From: Chloroflexota bacterium
GTDB taxonomy: Bacteria; Chloroflexota; Anaerolineae; Aggregatilineales; Phototrophicaceae
Reading direction: 5' to 3'
Length of the DNA stretch: 13,165 nt
Assembly: GCA_003242205.1 (NCBI GenBank)
Contig: QGUR01000108.1
Location: 1 to 13,165 of the forward strand
Of this stretch, positions 7,767-13,154 are shown one piece after another. Below the pieces are notes generated by a model that saw only the letters and a program-made list of their open reading frames with translations, was not told the origin of the DNA and did no database searches. The translations under genes and the position numbers were made by a program. How positions within the stretch are numbered: position 1 is the first letter of the stretch; the number at the start of each line of letters is the position of its first letter.

Positions 7767-8507
7767 GTGAATGCCCGGCGCTTTGCTGGCCGTTACTCTG
7801 CAATCGAGGCTGCTGGCGTGACTTTAGACCGATTTGACTGGATCTCTATTCCCCCGGGCAAGGTGACGCTTGAAACGGGGCAGACGTTCACCGTGCCTGC
7901 CTTTGCCATCACCCGGCTTCCGGTGACCAACGCCGACTACGATCTGTTTGTCCGGGCGGAAGATGGATACGCTCGCCCGGAGTGGTGGGCGTTTTCTCAG
8001 GATGCGCAGGCGTTCCACGCGGAAAACCCCGCACCGCCGTATACGGCACACCCCGGCGACAACCTGCCGCGCACAAACGTAAGCTGGTATGAAGCGGTCG
8101 CGTTTTCCCGCTGGCTTAGCGCGCAGCTTGGCCAACACATCAGTTTGCCAACGGAGCAGCAGTGGCAGCGCGCGGCTCAGGGAGACACAGGCTGGCGTTT
8201 TCCGTGGGGGGATCAGTTCGATCCGTCGCGCTGCAACTTCAACACCGACGGCCCGACGCCGGTCGGCCAGTTCCCCGATGGCGCAAGTCCGTTCGGTGTG
8301 CTGGATATGGCAGGCAATGTCTGGGAATGGTGCCTGAATGACTATTATACCGGCAGCACCGACATCAGCCTGCCCGCAACCGACCGGGTGCTACGGGGCG
8401 GCTCATGGTGGTGCAACACGCCGGGCGATCTGGCCGTGGATTATCGCAACGGCGGCTATCTTCACGGCTGGAGCCACGACTGGGGCTTTCGCGTCGTGCG
8501 GTTGTGA
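7767..8507 (+). CDS. SUMF1/formylglycine-generating-enzyme-fold protein
   Basis: Protein of the FGE-sulfatase (SUMF1) fold, 246 aa, consisting of that single domain. Motifs in order: FDWISIPPGKVTLETG (23-38), FAITRLPVTNADYDLF (46-61), PRTNVSWYEAVAFSRWLSA (101-119), LPTEQQWQRAA (127-137), FPWGDQFDPSRCNFN (145-159), GVLDMAGNVWEWCLNDYY (177-194), RVLRGGSW (207-214) and the closing GFRVVRL. True FGE activates sulfatases by oxidising a cysteine and uses two active-site cysteines five residues apart after the GGS motif (Cys336 and Cys341 in human). Here Cys216 fits the first and the second position is Asp221, so canonical FGE chemistry is doubtful. The fold is also used by other enzymes and by non-catalytic proteins. 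No sulfatase gene is nearby. The start is uncertain: GTG at 7767 has a weak ribosome site, and GTG at 7818 is an alternative. No signal peptide is seen. Confidence 0.88.
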   Translation: MNARRFAGRYSAIEAAGVTLDRFDWISIPPGKVTLETGQTFTVPAFAITRLPVTNADYDLFVRAEDGYARPEWWAFSQDAQAFHAENPAPPYTAHPGDNLPRTNVSWYEAVAFSRWLSAQLGQHISLPTEQQWQRAAQGDTGWRFPWGDQFDPSRCNFNTDGPTPVGQFPDGASPFGVLDMAGNVWEWCLNDYYTGSTDISLPATDRVLRGGSWWCNTPGDLAVDYRNGGYLHGWSHDWGFRVVRL

Positions 8508-8613
8508 GCGCCTGTAGCGTTCCTCGGTATAGATGTCACTACCGCCTCACTGAAGAACTTCTTATTCCTGATCCCGCTCAGCGAGCCGGCAACTGATCAT
8601 GCGGTCGGTCTTG

Positions 8614-8642
8614 TTGACCGTGTTTGTGCAATCTGTCACAAT
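8614..8642 (+). promoter_or_regulatory. candidate sigma-70-type promoter for the ATPase operon
   Basis: TTGACC (8614-8619) matches the -35 consensus at five of six positions. At a spacing of 17 lies CACAAT (8637-8642, four of six to TATAAT); CAATAT at spacing 19 is an alternative. This is the most A/T-rich spot of the gap (caatatattaaa). An inverted repeat CGGTC-ttgtt-GACCG (8606-8620) overlaps the -35 and could be an operator. Predicted by eye only. Confidence 0.4.
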
Positions 8643-8662
8643 ATATTAAAGCTCGATCGAGT

Positions 8663-8675
8663 CCGGCTCTGCCGG
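8663..8675 (+). other. small hairpin downstream of the candidate promoter
   Basis: CCGGC (8663-8667) and GCCGG (8671-8675) form a 5-bp GC stem with a TCT triloop, about 20 bp after the candidate -10 box. It would lie near the 5' end of the transcript and may protect it. It is short enough to be chance. Confidence 0.3.
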
Positions 8676-8815
8676 TAACGATGTCGGATCGGGGTTATTG
8701 CCTGACGGCATTCTTTACGTCGGGGAGAGCAGCGGCAATGTTGGCGAAGCTGCCGGATGAAACCGGCTGTTTCCCACCTTGCCAGCCTGCCTGTGAATTT
8801 TGCTCTCCCATCCAT

Positions 8816-8870
8816 GGCGCGCCTCCGGGCGCCTTTCCACACACGATCTACAGACTAAGAGAAAGGCGCC
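8816..8870 (+). promoter_or_regulatory. mutually exclusive hairpins in the atpD leader
   Basis: GGCGCCTTTC (8828-8837) and GAAAGGCGCC (8861-8870) are a perfect 10-bp inverted repeat around a 23-nt loop, extendable by a G-T and a C-G pair outward. The upstream GGCGC (8816-8820) can instead pair with GCGCC (8829-8833), giving a small hairpin with an 8-nt loop that uses the same bases. The two structures exclude each other. No T-run follows, so this is not a simple intrinsic terminator. It lies about 130 bp before the beta start. A regulatory role is an inference. Confidence 0.4.
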
Positions 8871-8960
8871 TGCACGTCTTGAGAGGCGCTATGTCGGGAT
8901 CGTCCATTGCTCGCCGCTGTCGAGCACATGGCCGCATCGCCAGTATGTTCACCATCCGTA

Positions 8961-8976
8961 TTCCCGGTTTCCCGGT
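8961..8976 (+). repeat. tandem 8-bp direct repeat
   Basis: TTCCCGGT occurs twice in tandem immediately upstream of the beta ribosome-binding region. The copies are exact. It may be chance or a short binding site; no function is known to me. Confidence 0.5.
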
Positions 8977-8997
8977 AGGTTTTTGAGAGCGATCGTT

Positions 8998-10398
8998 ATG
9001 GCAAATGCGCCCTACGCAACCGACGATGCCAATTATGGTCACGTCTCGCGCGTGCGTGGCAGCGTCGTCGATGTTCGCTTCACCCATCGCCTTCCGGAAC
9101 TGTATAACGCGCTACGGACGGGAGCGCACCAGGAAATCGTCATCGAAGTCGTCAACCATCTGGATGAGCAGACTATTCGCGGCGTTGCTTTGACACCGAC
9201 GCGAGGTTTGGCCCGGGGAGATGTGGTGATCGATACCGGCCAGCCGCTGCGCGTACCGGTTGGTCGGGCGCTGCTTGGACGTATGTTCAATGTCTTCGGT
9301 GAACCCATCGACCTTGGCCAGCCGCTGGAAGGTGTTGAATGGCGTTCCATTCACCAGAAGCCGGTGCCGATCAGCCGCCAGACGACATCTTCGGAAGTGT
9401 TCGAAACCGGCATCAAAGCGATAGACGTTCTCGCGCCACTCGAACGGGGCGGCAAGGCCGGGCTTTTTGGTGGGGCAGGCGTTGGAAAAACCGTGCTGAT
9501 CACGGAACTCATCAACAACGTGGTCGGCAATTACGAAGGCATCAGCGTGTTCTGCGGCATCGGCGAGCGCTCGCGCGAGGCCGAGGAACTATATCGCGAC
9601 ATGGCAGCCGCGGGCGTGCTTGACAAGAGCGTACTGATCTTCGGCCAGATGAACGAACCGCCGGGGGCGCGCTTCCGCGTCGGGCACGCAGCGCTGACGA
9701 TGGCAGAATATTTCCGCGATGACGAAGCGCAGGACGTGTTGCTGCTGATCGACAACATTTTCCGCTTTGTTCAGGCCGGCGCGGAGATTTCCGGCCTGAT
9801 GGGGCAGTTACCCTCGCGCCTCGGCTACCAGCCGAGTCTAAGCACCGAACTCGCTGAAATTCAGGAGCGGATCACCAGCACGGCCACCGGCGCAATAACG
9901 TCGGTTCAGGCGGTGTACGTACCGGCAGACGACTTCACCGACCCGGCAGTGGTGCATACCTTCACTCATCTTTCGGCGATCATCGCGCTTTCGCGCGAGC
10001 GTGCCAGTCGTGGGCTTTACCCGGCGATCGATCTGCTGCAGTCGGAATCGAGCATGTTGGTGCCGCATATTGTAGGCCAGCGTCACTATACCATCGCCCG
10101 GGCGATCCAGGAAACGCTGGCTCACTATGAGTCGTTGAAGGACGTGATTGCCATGCTGGGCATCGAAGAGCTATCGCGCGAAGACCAGCGCATCGTGAAT
10201 CGCGCCCGCCGGCTGGAACGCTTTTTGACCCAGCCGTTCTTCACAACGGAACAGTTCACCGGCCAGCCGGGCAGACTGGTGCCGCTGGAAGCCGCGCTCG
10301 ATGGCTGCGAGCAGATCCTGAACGACCGCTTCCACGATTATCCTGAGCAGGCGTTGTACATGATCGGCAGCATTGATGAGGTGCGCGATGAGGCTTAG
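8998..10398 (+). CDS. atpD: N-type (alternate) F1Fo ATPase, F1 subunit beta
   Basis: Catalytic subunit of the F1 head, 466 aa from the ATG at 8998. Visible sites: Walker A GGAGVGKT (158-165), the catalytic-glutamate segment GERSREAEELY (189-199, Glu190), Walker B VLLLIDNIFRF (247-257, Asp252), the ATP synthase signature PAIDLLQSESS (342-352) and a DELSEED-like lever EELSRED (390-396). All nucleotide-site residues are in place, so it should be active. I chose 8998 because GAGAG lies 8 nt ahead and the length fits the family. The frame stays open back to 8800, but that extension does not resemble beta N-termini. It is the first gene of the ATPase operon, and its last codons overlap the epsilon start (ATGAGGCTTAG), which suggests coupled translation. 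Placing beta and epsilon before the Fo genes, rather than at the operon end, is the N-ATPase arrangement. Confidence 0.97.
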   Translation: MANAPYATDDANYGHVSRVRGSVVDVRFTHRLPELYNALRTGAHQEIVIEVVNHLDEQTIRGVALTPTRGLARGDVVIDTGQPLRVPVGRALLGRMFNVFGEPIDLGQPLEGVEWRSIHQKPVPISRQTTSSEVFETGIKAIDVLAPLERGGKAGLFGGAGVGKTVLITELINNVVGNYEGISVFCGIGERSREAEELYRDMAAAGVLDKSVLIFGQMNEPPGARFRVGHAALTMAEYFRDDEAQDVLLLIDNIFRFVQAGAEISGLMGQLPSRLGYQPSLSTELAEIQERITSTATGAITSVQAVYVPADDFTDPAVVHTFTHLSAIIALSRERASRGLYPAIDLLQSESSMLVPHIVGQRHYTIARAIQETLAHYESLKDVIAMLGIEELSREDQRIVNRARRLERFLTQPFFTTEQFTGQPGRLVPLEAALDGCEQILNDRFHDYPEQALYMIGSIDEVRDEA

Positions 10399-10771
10399 GG
10401 TCTTCCTGCCCAGTGAGGTGCTGGTCGATACCGAAGTCGTGAAAATCGGCATCGAAACGCCAGACGGCGCGCGAATATTACTGCCGCGTCACGTCGATTT
10501 TGTCACGCTGCTGGTTCCGGGTGTGATGACATTTGTCCGGCCCGATGGCGACGAGGATCTGGTCGCCCTGAATGAAGGCGTGCTGGTCAAGATTGGGCCT
10601 GATGTGCGTGTGGCCACGCGCAACGCGGTTTTCGGAGAAAGCCTGAGCGTTCTGCGCGAGGTGGTCGAGCGCGAGTTCAAGCACCTCGATGAGCAGGAGC
10701 GGCGGGCAAGAGCGGCTCTGCACGGCCTTGAGATGGAAATCGTCCGGCGTTTTATCACTCTGGGAGAGTAG
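10388..10771 (+). CDS. atpC: N-type ATPase, F1 subunit epsilon
   Basis: Central-stalk subunit that links gamma to the c ring and can regulate hydrolysis, 127 aa. The N-terminal beta-sandwich shows MRLRVFLPSEVLVD, KIGIETPDGARILLPRHVDFV and LNEGVLVKIGPDVRVATRNA. The C-terminal helical hairpin (about 85-127) includes LREVVEREFKHLDEQERRAR. The wording LPRHVDF in place of the usual LPGH motif is typical of the alternate ATPase epsilon as I know it. The ATG at 10388 overlaps the beta stop by 11 nt and has GAGG (10377-10381 region) at suitable distance. An ATG at 10373 would lengthen the overlap without added similarity. The 3' end abuts the AtpQ start with a 1-nt gap, consistent with coupled translation. 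Confidence 0.93.
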   Translation: MRLRVFLPSEVLVDTEVVKIGIETPDGARILLPRHVDFVTLLVPGVMTFVRPDGDEDLVALNEGVLVKIGPDVRVATRNAVFGESLSVLREVVEREFKHLDEQERRARAALHGLEMEIVRRFITLGE

Positions 10772-10772
10772 T

Positions 10773-11114
10773 GTGCCAGCGCCGCCAGACCTAGACGAGG
10801 AAACCCGGCACGAACGCGAGCAGTTGCTCCGGGAGATAGCCAGTAAGGAACGCCGCCGCAGGCGAAGGCAGCGCCATCCGCCGACGGTCTGGTCCGGTCT
10901 GGGCGTCTTCGGCATGGTCGGCTGGCTGATCACGGTCCCGACGTTGATCGGTATCGCGGTTGCTCTGTGGGTCAATTCCATTTACCCCGGCACATGGACG
11001 CTGGGCTTCTTCTTTCTTGGTCTGGCTATTGGGTGTATCAACGCCTGGCTATGGGTCGAACGCGAGCGGCGCAAGGTATATGAGGACGATGACGAAGATG
11101 ATGATATGGAATGA
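10773..11114 (+). CDS. atpQ: N-type ATPase small membrane protein AtpQ (AtpI/AtpZ-like)
   Basis: Small membrane protein of 113 aa that sits where N-ATPase operons carry atpQ, between epsilon and AtpR. The N-terminal 37 residues are charged and highly basic near the membrane (KERRRRRRQRHPP). Two membrane helices follow at about 39-67 and 75-95, with GWLITVPTLIGIAVALWV resembling AtpI/AtpZ proteins. The C-terminus is acidic, EDDDEDDDME (104-113). The GTG at 10773 follows GGGAG (10762-10766) and begins 1 nt after the epsilon stop. A longer open frame from 10689 lies within epsilon and looks like a shadow. AtpI-type proteins are thought to help c-ring assembly or ion supply. The role here is inferred from position and topology. 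The acidic tail is discussed as a separate finding. Confidence 0.85.
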   Translation: MPAPPDLDEETRHEREQLLREIASKERRRRRRQRHPPTVWSGLGVFGMVGWLITVPTLIGIAVALWVNSIYPGTWTLGFFFLGLAIGCINAWLWVERERRKVYEDDDEDDDME

Positions 11115-11442
11115 GATCGGCCTGCTGCTGTTTCCATTCGGTGTCGGCATTGCCTGTGCCGCGTTCTATTTTGGCGGCCTTCGCTGGACGCTGCAGCGCG
11201 TGGCGACGCGGAGCGGGGCTGCGAAATACCTGCTGCTCAGCTTCCTGATCCGGTCGGTGATTGTTCTGGCGGCGTTTTATCTGGCTGCGAATGGTCGCTG
11301 GCAGCATGTTCTTGCCAGCATGGCCGGCTTTCTCCTCGGTCGTACCGTGATGCTGTACCGGGCACGGCGCGGCGGCGCAGGATGGGAACGCGCTGCGCCA
11401 GCCGGCGCTCTGGAGGTGAATGAACGTGGAACTCAGTCCTGA
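11098..11442 (+). CDS. atpR: N-type ATPase membrane protein AtpR
   Basis: Membrane protein of about 114 aa found only with N-type ATPases. Three hydrophobic segments are visible: IGLLLFPFGVGIACAAFYF, then YLLLSFLIRSVIVLAAFYLA, then HVLASMAGFLLGRTVMLY. Two arginines lie inside helices 2 and 3 (Arg51 in FLIRS and Arg81 in LLGRT, numbering from the second Met at 11101). Intramembrane arginines are the described hallmark of AtpR and have been proposed to pair with the c-subunit glutamates during ring assembly. The start is ambiguous between adjacent ATGs at 11098 and 11101 (and 11089); all overlap the AtpQ stop. The 3' end overlaps atpB by 23 nt, with the atpB ribosome site inside this gene. The C-terminal about 25 residues are hydrophilic and poorly characterised. 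Confidence 0.88.
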   Translation: MMIWNEIGLLLFPFGVGIACAAFYFGGLRWTLQRVATRSGAAKYLLLSFLIRSVIVLAAFYLAANGRWQHVLASMAGFLLGRTVMLYRARRGGAGWERAAPAGALEVNERGTQS

Positions 11443-12088
11443 CAGCATCACGCTGGTTGATCTGGGCATCGTTCGGCTGAACGCCACTGTGGTCTATAGC
11501 TGGGTTGTGCTGGCCGTGCTGGTCGTGGGTTCGGCGCTGATTACACGCCGTCTCACGGTCGGGCCACAGGTTTCACGCTGGCAGAGCGCGCTGGAGGCGC
11601 TGGTATCGATTCTGCGCTCGCAGATTGCTGACATGACGCAGCAGAATCCGGATCGCTATTTGCCGTTTATCGGCACACTATTTCTCTTTATCGCGGTTTC
11701 GAACCTGTTGGCAATCATCCCCGGTTTTTCATCGCCGGTCAGCTCCGTGTCGACGACGGCGGCGCTGGCGTTCTGTGTGTTCATCGCGGTGCCGGTTTAT
11801 GGCGTGATGGCGCGCGGCCTGAAGGATTATCTGCGTGCCTACATCCAGCCGACGTTCATCATGCTGCCTCTCAACATTCTGTCGGAACTGTCGCGCACGC
11901 TGGCGCTGGCCATTCGTCTGTTCGGCAACGCGCTCAGTGGCGACATTCTGGTGGCGATTCTGATCGTCATTGTGCCGTTGTTTGTGCCGATCGTCATGCA
12001 GTTGTTTGGCCTCGTCATTGGGCTGATTCAGGCATATATCTTCGCCATTTTGGCGACCGTGTTCATTGCTTCGGCCACACGCGATTAG
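11420..12088 (+). CDS. atpB: N-type ATPase, Fo subunit a
   Basis: Ion-channel stator subunit, 222 aa, a compact member of the family. The essential arginine is Arg166 in LALAIRLFGNALSGD (161-175), corresponding to Arg210 in E. coli. The C-terminal pair of helices carries VMQLFGLVIGLIQAYIFAIL (192-211), the usual channel signature with Gln204 and Tyr206. Upstream helices include YSWVVLAVLVVGSALI (26-41) and LPFIGTLFLFIAVSNLLAII (81-100). The ATG at 11420 follows GGAGG (11412-11416) at a short 3-nt spacing, and a GTG at 11426 is possible. It overlaps AtpR, so translation is probably coupled. AtpQ, AtpR, a, c, b is the N-ATPase order; ordinary operons have a, c, b, delta, alpha. Confidence 0.96.
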   Translation: MNVELSPDSITLVDLGIVRLNATVVYSWVVLAVLVVGSALITRRLTVGPQVSRWQSALEALVSILRSQIADMTQQNPDRYLPFIGTLFLFIAVSNLLAIIPGFSSPVSSVSTTAALAFCVFIAVPVYGVMARGLKDYLRAYIQPTFIMLPLNILSELSRTLALAIRLFGNALSGDILVAILIVIVPLFVPIVMQLFGLVIGLIQAYIFAILATVFIASATRD

Positions 12089-12101
12089 GAGGGCTTGGTT
12101 C

Positions 12102-12380
12102 ATGGAGGAAACTACACTCATCGGTATCGTTTCGATTTTCACGGCAGGGCTGACGATAACAATAGGCTCGATTGCCCCCGCAGTCGGCGAGGCTCGCGCG
12201 CTGGTCCAGGCGCTGGCGTCGATTGCCCAGCAGCCTGATGAAGCGAACACGATCAGTCGCACGCTGTTTATCGGCATCGCGCTTGTCGAGTCGTGCGCCA
12301 TTTACTGCTTCGTCATTGCCATGATTCTGATCTTCTTCAATCCATTCTGGGACTTTTTCGTAAGCCAGGCTGGAGGCTGA
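12102..12380 (+). CDS. atpE: N-type ATPase, Fo subunit c with two membrane glutamates
   Basis: Rotor-ring subunit, 92 aa, two-helix hairpin with a polar loop AQQPDEANTIS (42-52). The ion-binding glutamate is Glu63 in VESCAIYCF (62-70). With Ser64 and Tyr68 it forms the E-S-x-x-x-Y pattern of Na+-binding rings such as that of Ilyobacter tartaricus. Glu30 in helix 1 (APAVGEARALV, 25-35) takes the place of Gln32 of that protein, giving two carboxylates per hairpin as described for N-type rings. Cys65 stands where Thr67 is found, and Leu61 where Val63 is found. Helix 1 lacks the usual glycine-rich GxGxGxG run. The ATG at 12102 follows AGGAGG (12087-12092). The C-terminal ten residues (DFFVSQAGG) extend past the normal end. 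It should form a ring; size is unknown. Confidence 0.96.
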   Translation: MEETTLIGIVSIFTAGLTITIGSIAPAVGEARALVQALASIAQQPDEANTISRTLFIGIALVESCAIYCFVIAMILIFFNPFWDFFVSQAGG

Positions 12381-12384
12381 TGCG

Positions 12385-13143
12385 GTGCAGATCGACTGGT
12401 TCACCTTCGTCGTTCAGATCATCAACTTCATCATCCTGTTGGTGTTGTTGCGACTGTTCCTCTATAAGCCGGTCATTCGCGTTATGGACGAGCGCGAGCG
12501 CCTGATTTCCCAACGGTTGCATGCTGCCGAGGAAGCCCGGCAAACTGCCGAGAATGAGGCCAATGCGGTGCGCGAGGAAAAGCAGCGGCTTCAGCGCGAG
12601 CGGGAAGCGCTGCAGGCGCAAGCCCGGCAGGAAGTTGAAAAAGAGCGGAAGGCGGCGCTTGAGCGCGTGCGGCGCGAAGCTGAGGAAATGCGCTTGCGCT
12701 GGCAGCGCACGGTGGCGCAGGAAAAGGAGAACTTTCTGCGCGATCTGCGCCGGCGTACCAGCGCACTGGTCTTCACCGTCGTCAGGCAGACGCTGGCGGA
12801 AATGGCCGATGCCGAACTGGAAGACCGCATGGTTCGCCGGTTCATCGAACATCTCAGGCAACTGGACGACGATGAGCGCCACGCTATGATCGCCGAACTA
12901 CAGCGCGCGCACAACGCCGTTGTCACCTCGGCGTTTCCGCTTCCAGACGACGCGCAACAGCGGCTGAACCAGACGATTGCCGAAACTCTGCTCCCAGAAG
13001 TGAACGTCACCTTCATGACCGACCCGGAACTTGTGGCCGGAATCGAGCTGCGGGCGCATGGCCGCGTATTGCAGTGGTCGCTCGGCAGCTATCTGGCGGA
13101 AGTTGAGCGACAGTTGTGGGAAATGCTGGAAAACCCACGTTAA
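12385..13143 (+). CDS. atpF: N-type ATPase, Fo subunit b with a delta-like C-terminal region
   Basis: Peripheral-stalk subunit, 252 aa, about 90 longer than an ordinary b. Residues 3-27 are the single membrane helix (IDWFTFVVQIINFIILLVLL), followed by LYKPVIRVMDERERLISQRL and a long charged coiled coil to about 120. Residues about 120-165 include SALVFTVVRQTLAEMADAEL and a helical stretch. The last about 78 residues resemble the delta/OSCP C-terminus: VVTSAFPLPDDAQQRLNQTI, then VNVTFMTDPELVAGIELRAHGRVLQ, with the latter echoing the 'D-x-x-L-x-G-G-x-x-x-x-x-G' pattern. The GTG at 12385 follows GGAGG (12372-12376) by 8 nt; a nearby ATG at 12380 is out of frame. Long b subunits are normal for alternate ATPases, but the delta-like reading is my inference. 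It would compensate for the missing delta gene. Confidence 0.95.
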   Translation: MQIDWFTFVVQIINFIILLVLLRLFLYKPVIRVMDERERLISQRLHAAEEARQTAENEANAVREEKQRLQREREALQAQARQEVEKERKAALERVRREAEEMRLRWQRTVAQEKENFLRDLRRRTSALVFTVVRQTLAEMADAELEDRMVRRFIEHLRQLDDDERHAMIAELQRAHNAVVTSAFPLPDDAQQRLNQTIAETLLPEVNVTFMTDPELVAGIELRAHGRVLQWSLGSYLAEVERQLWEMLENPR

Positions 13144-13154
13144 AGGCCGGGCGG

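Larger units (their letters stand above)
8508..8997 (+). promoter_or_regulatory. 490-bp leader/intergenic region upstream of the ATPase operon
   Basis: No convincing protein gene is present. From left to right I see a weak hairpin (CGGTA 8525-8529 with TACCG 8540-8544), an inverted repeat CGGTC/GACCG (8606-8620), a candidate promoter (8614-8642), a hairpin CCGGC-TCT-GCCGG (8663-8675), a palindrome GGCGCGCC (8816-8823), a large inverted repeat (8828-8870) and a tandem 8-bp repeat TTCCCGGT (8961-8976). If the promoter is right, the operon transcript carries a leader of roughly 350 nt, long enough for post-transcriptional control. Two open frames cross it (8681-8986 and the upstream extension of the beta frame from 8800), but neither looks like a known protein. 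Confidence 0.5.

Noticed and set aside
8828..8870. Intrinsic terminator for the SUMF1-type gene
   Set aside because: The stem is strong, but the loop is long and no T-run follows; it also lies more than 300 bp from that gene's stop.
8800..8997. 66-codon N-terminal extension of the beta subunit in the same open frame
   Set aside because: The extension does not resemble beta N-termini, contains the inverted repeat, and a start at 8998 with a fair ribosome site gives the usual length.
10689..10772. Longer AtpQ start inside the epsilon gene
   Set aside because: The added 28 residues are the shifted reading of epsilon, and GTG 10773 with GGGAG ahead fits better.
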